Of a DNA stretch of 64,000 nt, positions 36,080 to 44,613 are shown piece by piece. This DNA comes from CAZXCQ01 sp964639275 (lineage in GTDB: Bacteria; Desulfobacterota; DSM-4660; Desulfatiglandales; Desulfatiglandaceae). Position 1 is the stretch's first letter, and each line of letters begins with the position of its first letter. The position numbers were made by a program, and so were the translations under genes. The stretch spans positions 1-64,000 of the forward strand of contig CAZXCQ010000002.1 in the NCBI GenBank assembly GCA_964639275.1, given 5' to 3'. Under the pieces are notes generated by a model that made no database searches, was not told the DNA's origin, and saw only the letters and a program-made list of their open reading frames with translations.

Positions 36080-38296
36080 CTACCCCACAATTGGATCCAT
36101 CTTCAGGGCAGGATGATCCTTTTCCTGCAAAAAGGGAAGGATCTCTTCCTCGGTTGTCCCAACCGTCTCATCCGCGATCCGGTCGATCAGATCGGGCACA
36201 CCCATTTCTTCTCCCCGCTTAAGGAGGCGTCCTCTTATCTCTTCCTTGAGGGACTTGGGCATCCATACCATCCTGAGCAGTCCCCCGTCGCCGATAATGA
36301 ACTTGCGCTGGGTGATGTTATACTTTGAATGACCCACAAAACCGGGAGAGGATTGCCCCCCTCCCATCACGCCTGCGAGGGTGGTGAACTTCATCCCTGA
36401 GGGGGTTTCTCCGGTGTAGTCCCGGTGAACCGTCATGACACCGTTACAGGTCGGTAGCACCGCAGCAATACACTCGCAACAACCGCAGGTGGTCATGGGA
36501 TCATTGACGAGGCTGTAGAAGTTATAATGGTCTACGGTCTGGCGTGAAGCCTTGTAGACAAAGTCATTCACGCCCTTCCACTGGCCCAATTTCTCATCAA
36601 GACACTCGCCCTTTTCCACAGGCTGGTTGGGACCGGTCGGGTTGATCTCGTAAGAGGCCTTGCAGTCCATCCAGTTGTAGGCGCCACAAAGCCCTGTTCG
36701 CTCGGGACTCACCATACAGACGTGGCTGGGGGCAAAGGACTGGCAGAGGGTGCAGGAATAGTATGTCTCCACACTCTCATCGGTCATCTTCTCAACCCGA
36801 TCATCCCTTGCATTGTATTCGGCTCTGGCCCTTTTGGTTAGATTATCCACATCCTCTTTCTTGGTGTAAAGGGTCACCTGTACCTTGTCCAGGATGCTCC
36901 CAAAGTCCTGATGGAACTTGGCATGAAGGATCACACCGATATCTTTGAGGCTAAAGCCCTTTTCTACGGCCGGATCGCCCACACGGATCCAGGCGATATC
37001 CCTCTGCCCGATATGCATGACGCCCTGGGCATAGTTGATCAGGTGATGGATCTGCCGCTCGAGGATCGGCTCAAAGTCGGGCTGCATTTGCCGGCCGGCC
37101 ACCTGGACGTAAATTCCCAGGGGCGGGCGATCGCCCTTCTTTAGGTCCTTCACATCAGGACCAATCACCTCTACCTTGCCGTCCTCTATCTCATCCATCT
37201 CCGCCATCTTGCACAGCTCTGTGCACTGGCTCTTGCCCCCCCCCATCTCGAGAAAGAGGTCGTCCTTGCGAACACGCTCACCCTCAAAGGCAGGGCCATA
37301 GGCCAATGGGATATCGATTTCCGTTATGGTCACCTTGAGACCCCTCACCTCGATCGATTTGGAAGGCATCTCATCGTGCGACACATTGGCCACCACGTGT
37401 TCATAGGTGCAGACCCCGGTGGGAAGGATCTCCGGGATATCCGTATCCGCAATGGTGGGAAACCCCCAGTTAACGCACCCGGCCGCGTTGGCCGCCCACT
37501 CGGCATTGACGTCACCCAGGGCATTGACAAAGGCAAAGACCCGGTCTTTTTGGTACTTGAGCACCTTTTTGTAATCACCGGGCTGAATCCCCCCAAAGGC
37601 CATGCCGGCCCGGTTGGCAAAGCCCAGGGCAAAGACGGCCGCTGAAATATCCGGGCCAAATGGCACCAGACGGGTGTTCCACCCGATCTGGACATCCTCC
37701 TCGATAAGCTGCTCTGTGAAGCTGGTCCCGTTTTGATTGGCCGCCATAAATACATAGATGGTCTTTAGCTGGTATTCTTCGGCCATCTTCTTGGCCGTGG
37801 CCGAGTCAGGGGCAGCCCCCACAATGGCGGCAAATCCCGGGGCCGTTCCGTCCACAAACTCCACCCCGCGCTTCCGCATGATGGCATCATCGGCAGCGCC
37901 AAGCCAGATCTTTCCATTTTCGATATCGGGGTCTTCCACCTCTGGCTGGTAAAAATCGGGCGTTTCTACATACCGGATCGCCTCAACAATCTCCTCTGCA
38001 AAGAGGGTGGCCATGCCTGCGTCCAATAAGGGCCCCAGATAGGGAAGATAGCAATCGTTCTTGACATGGGGAGGTAAGAGCTTCCGGGCAAATCCGAGCG
38101 GCTTTCTTGCCGAATCCAGATCTGTCACCTTTATCCCGGTCAATGAATAAATGATGGGTAGGTAATAAGCCGTGTTGGGAAATTCCAGCTTCTGACTGCC
38201 GCCATAGGTCTCCAGGGCCTTCTTGTACTTTCCTTCTGCCTTTGACACGATGTTGTATGCGCCCTGAATGGCCGCAAACGCAACTAACTTTGACAT
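36080..38296 (-). CDS. acsB: Acetyl-CoA synthase catalytic subunit
   Basis: A full-length (738-residue) bacterial acetyl-CoA synthase, which condenses CO, a methyl group and CoA at the Ni-Ni-[4Fe-4S] A cluster. The cluster cysteines appear as YSCTLCQSFAPSHVCMVSPE with GLCGAYNW, and the Cys-Gly-Cys nickel site as TTCGCCECI. The closing SPGFVGHSKYNITQRKFIIGDGG block is typical. The N-terminal domain that contacts CO dehydrogenase is present, unlike the shorter archaeal form. It lies between cooS and acsC. Confidence 0.97.
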   Translation of the reverse strand: MSKLVAFAAIQGAYNIVSKAEGKYKKALETYGGSQKLEFPNTAYYLPIIYSLTGIKVTDLDSARKPLGFARKLLPPHVKNDCYLPYLGPLLDAGMATLFAEEIVEAIRYVETPDFYQPEVEDPDIENGKIWLGAADDAIMRKRGVEFVDGTAPGFAAIVGAAPDSATAKKMAEEYQLKTIYVFMAANQNGTSFTEQLIEEDVQIGWNTRLVPFGPDISAAVFALGFANRAGMAFGGIQPGDYKKVLKYQKDRVFAFVNALGDVNAEWAANAAGCVNWGFPTIADTDIPEILPTGVCTYEHVVANVSHDEMPSKSIEVRGLKVTITEIDIPLAYGPAFEGERVRKDDLFLEMGGGKSQCTELCKMAEMDEIEDGKVEVIGPDVKDLKKGDRPPLGIYVQVAGRQMQPDFEPILERQIHHLINYAQGVMHIGQRDIAWIRVGDPAVEKGFSLKDIGVILHAKFHQDFGSILDKVQVTLYTKKEDVDNLTKRARAEYNARDDRVEKMTDESVETYYSCTLCQSFAPSHVCMVSPERTGLCGAYNWMDCKASYEINPTGPNQPVEKGECLDEKLGQWKGVNDFVYKASRQTVDHYNFYSLVNDPMTTCGCCECIAAVLPTCNGVMTVHRDYTGETPSGMKFTTLAGVMGGGQSSPGFVGHSKYNITQRKFIIGDGGLLRMVWMPKSLKEEIRGRLLKRGEEMGVPDLIDRIADETVGTTEEEILPFLQEKDHPALKMDPIVG

Positions 38297-38348
38297 ATCC
38301 TATTCTCCTCCCTTCTTAAGAGGTGTATCTTTTGAGCTTAAGGCCGAG

Positions 38349-40397
38349 TTAGGCCGCCTCCAGCTTCTGCCGGTCTGCCATATCCATAAGGATCCTCTCG
38401 CGGGCCTTATCAATACCCAGGGCCTTTCGTTTTTTGTCAATATGAGCAATCATCTTGTGGGCGTGCTTGATGGGGTCCGCCTCCATATCCCACATGCCGC
38501 CATATATTTTTTCCAGTTCATTATATAGGTAGTTTTCAAAGACGGGTGCCCCGCTGACAGGCAAAGTCACGCCAAAAACCGTATACACACCAGAAGTGAC
38601 AAAATAGTGACCAATACTAATGGCCTTCTCGCTCATCCACTCCGGCGCAGAACCGGCCGCGGGGAGATCGCTGATGTCGTTTCCCAGGCCTCCTGCCTTG
38701 ACCACCTCTGTGGCAGCCATAAGGATCCGGCTGTTGTCCACACAAGACCCCATGTGAAGAACCGGGGGGATCCCCACCGTCTCGCAGACCTCTGCCAGCC
38801 CGGGACCACAATAGACCTTGGCAGACTCCGGGGTCAGAAGCCCGGCCTTACCGCAGGTGATGGCGTTACACCCGGTTGTCAGCACAATCACATCGTGTTT
38901 GAGCAGTTCCTTGACGATGGTGAGATGCCCCTCATCATGAACGGTCCGGGCGTTGTTACACCCCACAACACCCGCAACTCCCCTTATACGGCCGTTGATG
39001 ATGTTGTCGTTCAGAGGCACATACGATCCCCGAAAGGTTCCTCCCAGGTGATAATTAATCGCCTCATAGCTAAAACCAGCTATCAGATTTGAGGCATTAT
39101 CCGGAATCATCACTTCCTTTTCCCTGTTAGGGAAATTGTCTATGGCCGTCTTTATGATCTTCTTTGCATCTCCAAATGCGCTGTGTTCATCAAATTCGAT
39201 GTGGAGGGTGTCGCCGGAGGCAATCTTTGCCCTTGGATTGGTGGTAATTATCTTGGTGTGAAAACACTTGGCCACACTGGCCACGTTCTCCATGATGCAC
39301 TGAACATCCACCACCATGGCATCCACAGCCCCGGTTATGATGGCCAACTCCTGCTGGAGATAATTCCCCGCCAGGGGCACACCGTGACGAATGAGGATCT
39401 CATTGGCGGTACAGCAAATACCGCCGAGCTGGATCCCCTTGGCCCCTTTTTCCTGGGCATACTGAACCATCTCCGGAAGTTCGGAGGCCTGGACGATCAT
39501 CTCACTCAGGAGCGGCTCGTGCCCATGGATGATGATGTTTACATGGTCCTTTTTGAGAACCCCTAGGTTGGCCGAACTCTTCAAGGGGTACGGGCAACCA
39601 AAGAGGATATCCTGAAGGTCGGTGGCCATCATTGAGCCGGCCCACCCGTCAGCGAGGGCTGCCCGTGTACATTGCGTAACCAGATTTTCATAATCCTGAT
39701 CCACACCCATATGGGTCCGGTGCATGATTTCAACTATCTCTCTATCGATGCCCCTGGGAATAACGCCCAGCTTCTTCCACAGCTCATAACGCGGGGCCGG
39801 GGCGCGTTTGACCATGAGAAGCTCCCCGGTCTGTTGTCCCCACTGGGCCAGGGCCTTTTCACCCACTTCCACGGCGATCTCGTCAATATCGCGATCAAGG
39901 GCTTCACCATCTTCACCCTCTACAGTAATATCAACCCCAAAATCGGGCGCAATCTCAAGGAGTTTCTTGGTATCTTGGATCTTGTAATCTTCTGTCTCTC
40001 TTCTTGCCGCGGCCAGGAATGTTTCGGCAACCCCTCTCCCATGGTCTGAGTGGGCAGCAGCACCGGCCGCCACCATCCGGGCAAAATTCCTGGATGCGAT
40101 CGTCTCCGGAGTTGCCCCACAAAGCCCCTTCCGCGTATCCCCTCCCTCTATTCCAGACTTTGGTAGAGGGAGCCGGCAGGGTCCTTGAGCGCAGTTCTTA
40201 CAACAGGTCCCCTGAATGCCGATGTTGCATGGCTTCATGGTCTGGGCCCGGTCAAAGATGGTCTCCACCTCCAGCTCCCTGGACCTTTCAAGCATTTTCA
40301 CTGTGGCCGGGTCCACGCTGAGCCCCTCCGGTCTTGCCACCTTTTTTGCTTTCGCCTTGGTCTCAGCGACCTTGGCCTCGGCTTCTTCTGATGCCAT
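38349..40397 (-). CDS. cooS: Anaerobic carbon monoxide dehydrogenase catalytic subunit
   Basis: A 682-residue Ni-Fe-S CO dehydrogenase (the AcsA role), making CO from CO2 for AcsB or oxidising CO. N-terminal D/B-cluster cysteines are visible as TCCKNCAQGPCR and GLCGATP. C-cluster region blocks include HGHEPLLSEM, GICCTANE, VVDVQCIMEN, VGCNNARTVHDEGH, TTGCNAITCGKAG and HMGSCVDNSRI. The ending carries a basic helix (KKRKALGIDKARERI). It is 24 nt after acsD and 52 nt before acsB, so one complex and one operon. Confidence 0.96.
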   Translation of the reverse strand: MASEEAEAKVAETKAKAKKVARPEGLSVDPATVKMLERSRELEVETIFDRAQTMKPCNIGIQGTCCKNCAQGPCRLPLPKSGIEGGDTRKGLCGATPETIASRNFARMVAAGAAAHSDHGRGVAETFLAAARRETEDYKIQDTKKLLEIAPDFGVDITVEGEDGEALDRDIDEIAVEVGEKALAQWGQQTGELLMVKRAPAPRYELWKKLGVIPRGIDREIVEIMHRTHMGVDQDYENLVTQCTRAALADGWAGSMMATDLQDILFGCPYPLKSSANLGVLKKDHVNIIIHGHEPLLSEMIVQASELPEMVQYAQEKGAKGIQLGGICCTANEILIRHGVPLAGNYLQQELAIITGAVDAMVVDVQCIMENVASVAKCFHTKIITTNPRAKIASGDTLHIEFDEHSAFGDAKKIIKTAIDNFPNREKEVMIPDNASNLIAGFSYEAINYHLGGTFRGSYVPLNDNIINGRIRGVAGVVGCNNARTVHDEGHLTIVKELLKHDVIVLTTGCNAITCGKAGLLTPESAKVYCGPGLAEVCETVGIPPVLHMGSCVDNSRILMAATEVVKAGGLGNDISDLPAAGSAPEWMSEKAISIGHYFVTSGVYTVFGVTLPVSGAPVFENYLYNELEKIYGGMWDMEADPIKHAHKMIAHIDKKRKALGIDKARERILMDMADRQKLEAA

Positions 40398-40421
40398 ATT
40401 CAGGTTCCTCCTTATCTTTCT

Positions 40422-41972
40422 CTATGTACGCCTGTGAATCCGATCAATATTCTCAATCAATTTCTCAACCATTGTCCTCTGGTGGGCCGCAGGTGTCTTG
40501 GGGACTTCCACGCCCTTAAGGGCCATTCTTTTGGCCTCAAGTCTCTCCCTCTCGACGGCCCTTTCATATCTGAGGGCCTGGAGTTTCTCTTTTTCCTTTT
40601 CTTTGGCCTCTGCTTTGGCCTTCGCGTCTGCCTCTGCCTTTTTCTGGGCCTCCTCTTCGGCCTTTTTCTTTGCCTCAGCCTCTGCTTTGGCCTTCGCCTC
40701 TTCTTCCGCTTTGGCCTTTTTCTCTGCCTCGGCTTCGGCCGCTGCCTTGGCCTTGGCCTCCTCTTCGGCCTTTTTCTTTGCCTCGGCCTCTGCCTCCTTT
40801 ACAGCCTCTTCTTTGGGCCTTTTCTCCGGCTCGGGGGTAGGGGGCGGGGCCTTCTTTTCTGCCTTTGCCACTTTGGCAGGGGCCTTTTTCTTTGGCTTTG
40901 CAGGTTTTTCTTTGGCCGGCTCCTCTTTACCAAAATCAAGGTTCGGTTCTGGCGACAGGGCAGAAAGGTCTGCCTGCTCGTGTTCCAGCCTCTTGGAGAT
41001 CTCCCCTATGTCGCTGGCCATGCCCCCGTTGATCATCCGATCAATAAAAGAACGGGTCAAACGGACGCTCTCCGGATGTCTTAATATGACCACGCTTGAT
41101 CCAGCAAGGAGATAGCAGACAGCACTGACTGTCTCCATCAGTATGGCGCGCCTCTCAGGATCTCCCAGGGTTGGGGCCTCTTGAATGGGTTGTCCGGCCT
41201 CTTTGCATTTCCAGATTTCGTTACCGACGTTATTGATCATCGGCACCTGGAGCTTGTCATCTTCCTGCGTCAGGGCGGCCATCATGATTCGTTCCATGAC
41301 CGAGTAGCTGTATTCCAGGCCATACCCCAGTCCACCCGTCGTGGGGTCCACCAGGATCTTGTCGCTTTTCACCCCCAGGTTTCCAAGCAATATATTGAGC
41401 TGCTTTGCCAGGTTCACATCAATGGGCGATGAAGCCACGATGGTGTGGCCGTAACCCAGGGCGCTCGCCCCAATTCCCTTATGGTTTCCTTCCTCGACAG
41501 GTGCCAGCGAGAGGTTTTGTCCCTCGCACAATTCTGAAATGTTTTTTAAGACCTCTTCATCCTTTTGATTATTGGCTGTCCCCCAAAGCACAAGCGGTAC
41601 ATCAATCGCATCGGCTACTTTCTTGGCCACTTCAGCGGCCTCTTTCGCGCCCCTGTCCATTCCATTGGGGTCCGTGCTCTTCAGCTGGAGGACAATGATG
41701 TCTGCCCCATATTCCTCAACACATTTCTTTGCCCACGCTTCGGACGAAGTAACAACGTCTTTAAACGGCTCAACTGCCGCGGCTGGCCATTCCCCCGATG
41801 GGTCGTAATCCCATACCTCCATTGCGATCTTTGGGGCATTGGGCATCGTCCCCTCAAAAAGATAAAACGGGTATGAGTCTTCTCCCCCCACCCTAACAGC
41901 CGCAGCCCCTGTTCCAATGGTCGCCACCCCTATCTTTCCGGAATAGGGCTGTTTGGGAATCTCAAATGCCAA
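40422..41972 (-). CDS. acsD: Corrinoid iron-sulfur protein, small subunit, with TolA-like tail
   Basis: Residues 1-345 are the delta (small) subunit of the corrinoid iron-sulfur protein: KIGVATIGTGAAAVRVGGEDSYPFYLFEG, VLQLKSTDPNG, LWGTANNQKDEEVL and TTGGLGYGLEYSYSVMERI. Residues 345-516 are an extension that typical AcsD proteins of about 310 residues lack: a Pro/Lys linker (EKPAKPKKKAPAKVAK) and a long Lys/Ala/Glu-rich stretch like TolA domain II, ending in a basic/hydrophobic helix (TMVEKLIENIDRIHRR). It is the first gene of the acs operon, with GGAGGT before the ATG. The extension could tether the complex; this is inference. Confidence 0.94.
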   Translation of the reverse strand: MAFEIPKQPYSGKIGVATIGTGAAAVRVGGEDSYPFYLFEGTMPNAPKIAMEVWDYDPSGEWPAAAVEPFKDVVTSSEAWAKKCVEEYGADIIVLQLKSTDPNGMDRGAKEAAEVAKKVADAIDVPLVLWGTANNQKDEEVLKNISELCEGQNLSLAPVEEGNHKGIGASALGYGHTIVASSPIDVNLAKQLNILLGNLGVKSDKILVDPTTGGLGYGLEYSYSVMERIMMAALTQEDDKLQVPMINNVGNEIWKCKEAGQPIQEAPTLGDPERRAILMETVSAVCYLLAGSSVVILRHPESVRLTRSFIDRMINGGMASDIGEISKRLEHEQADLSALSPEPNLDFGKEEPAKEKPAKPKKKAPAKVAKAEKKAPPPTPEPEKRPKEEAVKEAEAEAKKKAEEEAKAKAAAEAEAEKKAKAEEEAKAKAEAEAKKKAEEEAQKKAEADAKAKAEAKEKEKEKLQALRYERAVERERLEAKRMALKGVEVPKTPAAHQRTMVEKLIENIDRIHRRT

Positions 41973-42058
41973 TTTCTGTACCTCCTTCTTGGGCTTTTTT
42001 GTAACTTCTCAAATGTTTTTAAGATGTTACGTTTTTTTGATCCAATTTATGAATGTTG

Positions 42059-42129
42059 AGCGTGGCGCGAAAGCACCACTGCCTCATTCGTCGGTAATGA
42101 GAGGGTCAACCTCCTTCCCTCTTTTCGCT
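42059..42129 (-). ncRNA. Candidate structured leader RNA of the acs operon
   Basis: The bases fold into a compact multibranch form on either strand: AGCG (42059-42062) with CGCT (42126-42129), TGGCGC (42063-42068) with GCACCA (42073-42078) around a 4-nt loop, CTCATT (42083-42088) with AATGAG (42096-42101), and GAGGG (42101-42105) with CCCTC (42117-42121). It lies within the likely 5' leader of acsD. I do not recognise a known riboswitch class. The plus-strand version has a GAAA tetraloop, so the strand is uncertain. Confidence 0.35.
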
Positions 42130-42209
42130 ATAATTCTGTTGCATAGTCGATTGCTCTTATCAGTTCTCTTGACGACCTGATAATTGTGAAAAATATAACA
42201 AGGTGGGGT

Positions 42210-42236
42210 AAAAAAATTACCTCAATTTCATGAGGT
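42210..42236 (-). terminator. Hairpin with T-run just after the acs start site
   Basis: On the minus strand ACCTCA (42231-42236) pairs with TGAGGT (42219-42224) around a 6-nt loop, followed by AATTTTTTT. It falls within about 25 nt of the predicted transcription start from the promoter at 42249-42277. It could be a repressor operator, an early attenuator, or the terminator of cooC arriving from upstream. Confidence 0.45.
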
Positions 42237-42248
42237 GTTTTGAAAGCA

Positions 42249-42277
42249 AAAATAGATGAACTTCTATCTCTTGTCAA
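42249..42277 (-). promoter_or_regulatory. Sigma-70-type promoter for the acs operon
   Basis: On the minus strand TTGACA (42272-42277), a 17-bp spacer and TATTTT (42249-42254) form a strong promoter. Transcription would start near 42242, giving a leader of about 270 nt before acsD. It lies downstream of cooC, so acsD-acsE can be expressed separately from cooC. Confidence 0.6.
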
Positions 42278-42400
42278 GCAATTTTTGCTGCAATTTAGAA
42301 GGGTTCTTATGCCTAAGACTACACAATATACGGTATCGCAAAAGTAACCTATACAATATATTGATTGGCACGGGAAAACCCTCCCCGACCGTCCTCCCGC

Positions 42401-42445
42401 CCCCACCTTGGTGGGGAAAGGCCTTGATGGAATGACAAAGGGTGG
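42401..42445. repeat. Hairpin + GGAATGACAAAG intergenic repeat, copy 2
   Basis: The perfect palindrome CCCCACCTTGGTGGGG (42401-42416) is followed by GGCC, GGAATGACAAAG and GGCTGT, as at 20396-20460. It lies about 40 nt downstream of the cooC stop and may serve in termination there. Confidence 0.45.
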
Positions 42446-42456
42446 CTGTTGCAGAA

Positions 42457-43203
42457 TCAAAAAAGGCTTTCAAAGATCCTGTAAGAGGCCTTGAGAGCTA
42501 TACTCTCCCCACTTAACTCCAGTGTCGGTCTCCCTCTCAGATCAAATTCCTGGACCTCGGAGTCTTCAGGCACTATACCGGCAAGCTCCATTTCATATTT
42601 ATTAACCGCTTCCTCTATTGCCCCCCTTTGTTCTTCTCTTGCCCGGTTAACGATAAGATGTCTTCTCGCGATATTAAGGGTCAGTTCATCGACCAACTGA
42701 AAGATCCTATGGGCAGCTTGAATTCCCCTCCGCGTTGGATCTGATATCACAACCAAACTGTCAATGTTATTGGTGGTAAGACGGCTTATATGTTCCATCC
42801 CCGCCTCATTGTCAATGACAACATATTTATAATTATCGATGAGTCTATCCAGATATTGTGTCAGAAGCGTATTTGCCGCGCAATAACACCCGGCTCCCTC
42901 GGGTCTTCCCATCACCACCAAATCAAAGCCAGTCGCCTCAACAACTGCCTCTTGGAGTTTCATCTCCATGTAGACATCCTTTGTCATGCCACTGGAGACC
43001 CCTTTTTTCATCTCCTCCCTGGCCTCGCCCAAAGTCTCTCCAACCTCCAGGCCCAAGACCTCATTCAGATTAGCGTTAGGATCTGCATCAACGGCGAGCA
43101 CAGGCTTTTCCCTTTTCTCAATAAGATACTTGATGAGGAGACCTGCTATCGTCGTTTTCCCAGTCCCACCCTTACCGGCCAAGGCTATCGAAACGGTCAT
43201 CAT
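42457..43203 (-). CDS. cooC: CO dehydrogenase maturation ATPase
   Basis: A 248-residue MinD/SIMIBI-type ATPase that inserts nickel into CO dehydrogenase. The deviant Walker A is GKGGTGKTT (about residues 10-18) with the upstream signature Lys. DADPNANL follows, and the nickel-binding CxC is C106-x-C108 in GAGCYCAAN. The remaining blocks VVIDNEAGMEHISR and SDPTRRGIQAA are typical. It is transcribed toward the acs genes, from the spacer it shares with dnaA. ATG 43203 or ATG 43200 follows AGAGGT. Confidence 0.94.
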   Translation of the reverse strand: MMTVSIALAGKGGTGKTTIAGLLIKYLIEKREKPVLAVDADPNANLNEVLGLEVGETLGEAREEMKKGVSSGMTKDVYMEMKLQEAVVEATGFDLVVMGRPEGAGCYCAANTLLTQYLDRLIDNYKYVVIDNEAGMEHISRLTTNNIDSLVVISDPTRRGIQAAHRIFQLVDELTLNIARRHLIVNRAREEQRGAIEEAVNKYEMELAGIVPEDSEVQEFDLRGRPTLELSGESIALKASYRIFESLF

Positions 43204-43299
43204 ACCTCTTTTCTATAAAATTCGAGTTGATGTTTCTAAAGAAATTTACTAGAATCCGGCCGTCCTATGCAATATTTTGAACCCCTATAAATACTTATT

Positions 43300-44613
43300 A
43301 TGACAATAAAAAAAGATATATGGAATAGTATTGCAAAGAATCTCAAATCTAGCCTGTCAACATCAGAATATGATACATGGTTCTCCAATACAACACTCAA
43401 AAATCTGGACCAAAACCAGGCCCTGATCCAGGTCCCAAATAGGTTCGTAGCCGCGTGGCTCAACGAAAACTATCTGAGTCAAATCCAGGACTCATTTAAG
43501 AGCCATCTTGACTTTCTCCCAACAATCCGCTTCACGTACCCAGCAAAACAGACGAAAAGAGACAGGCAGCAGAAAAGAGGTGCCACCAATTCGGATATTG
43601 CCTCCCTCCATCAGCTCGATCCGCTTTTGACCTTTGCTACCTTTGTCAAGGCCCACAGCAACCGCTTTGCATACTCATCAGCACTCAACGTGTCAAACAA
43701 AAGGGTAACGGATTATAACCCCTTGTATATATTTAGCGAGCTCAGTCTGGGCAAGACCCATCTCTTAAATGCCATAGGTAATCAGGTCATCAGCACCAAT
43801 CCGTTGGCCAATATAAGGTATATCCGCGGAGATCGGTTTTGTTCAGATTTCTTGAGCGCAAGAAGAGAAGGAGAAGTTTTTAAGTTTAGAGAAAAATACA
43901 GAAATCTGGATTTACTCCTCCTTGACGATATCCACCTCCTCGCCCGGTCTAAGATATCACAACAAGAGCTGATTTCCCTTTTTAACGCCTTTTACGAATC
44001 CAATAAGCAGATGGTCTTGGCTGGACCTCACCCCCCTGTTCAAATCCATGGTCTCATCCCAAAACTGACATCACGCTTAGAGTGGGGGCTCTTGTCGGAG
44101 ATCAGGACCCCCGAGCAAAAGACAAAGATAAAGATTATCACACAAAGGGCAAAAGACAAAGGCCTAAAACTCCCTGATGATGTCGTCTTTTTCCTGGCTA
44201 ACAGTACCAATGATCTAAAGAGCCTTGAAAACTACTTATCTGATATCCAAACTTATGCCTCCATCTACAAGCGTCAAATCACGATCTCCACGGTCAAGAC
44301 CCTTCTGAGCAGAGATAATGCCAAAAAGATACGCCTAACGGACATTCAAAAGGCAATAACTGCTCACTTCAATATATCTCTATCTCAGCTATTATCAGAT
44401 CAAAAAAGGCGGAAATTTTCATACCCACGACAGGTGGGGATGTATCTTTCCAGACGCTTAACCGGTTTATCTTTCAAAGAGATTGGCCATGCATTTGGCA
44501 AAAAAGACCACTCAACCGTCCTTTATGCAGTAAGACGTATGGAGACAAATGTAAGAGATGGAGTAAGCCCAGTCGTAGACGATATCAACGAGCTGCTAAA
44601 TTTACTCTCCTAA
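43300..44613 (+). CDS. dnaA: Replication initiator DnaA with degenerate P-loop
   Basis: A 437-residue DnaA by all four domains: domain I (IWNSIAKNLKSSLSTSEYDTWFS), a linker, the AAA+ domain (DPLLTFATFVKAHSNRFAYSSAL; Walker B LLLLDDIHLL; Arg box SRLEWGL) and domain IV with RRKFSYPRQVGMYLSRRLTG and the DnaA-box signature KKDHSTVLYAVRRME. The Walker A is SELSLGKT (residues 146-153): both glycines of the GxxGxGKT loop are Ser, while GKT is kept. I find no Shine-Dalgarno before ATG 43300. Base composition is clearly more A/T-rich than most of the window. It precedes dnaN, gyrB and gyrA. Confidence 0.93.
   Translation: MTIKKDIWNSIAKNLKSSLSTSEYDTWFSNTTLKNLDQNQALIQVPNRFVAAWLNENYLSQIQDSFKSHLDFLPTIRFTYPAKQTKRDRQQKRGATNSDIASLHQLDPLLTFATFVKAHSNRFAYSSALNVSNKRVTDYNPLYIFSELSLGKTHLLNAIGNQVISTNPLANIRYIRGDRFCSDFLSARREGEVFKFREKYRNLDLLLLDDIHLLARSKISQQELISLFNAFYESNKQMVLAGPHPPVQIHGLIPKLTSRLEWGLLSEIRTPEQKTKIKIITQRAKDKGLKLPDDVVFFLANSTNDLKSLENYLSDIQTYASIYKRQITISTVKTLLSRDNAKKIRLTDIQKAITAHFNISLSQLLSDQKRRKFSYPRQVGMYLSRRLTGLSFKEIGHAFGKKDHSTVLYAVRRMETNVRDGVSPVVDDINELLNLLS

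Noticed and set aside
40434..41115. Long plus-strand frames rich in Leu/Phe or Ser/Ala opposite the acsD tail
   Set aside because: They are mirror images of the Lys/Ala/Glu-coding stretch on the minus strand. They have no family features and no ribosome site.
42059..42129. Cobalamin or c-di-GMP riboswitch
   Set aside because: I looked for the B12 box and GCCACTG words and for the GEMM conserved strings, and did not find them. Only a generic structured-RNA candidate is kept.
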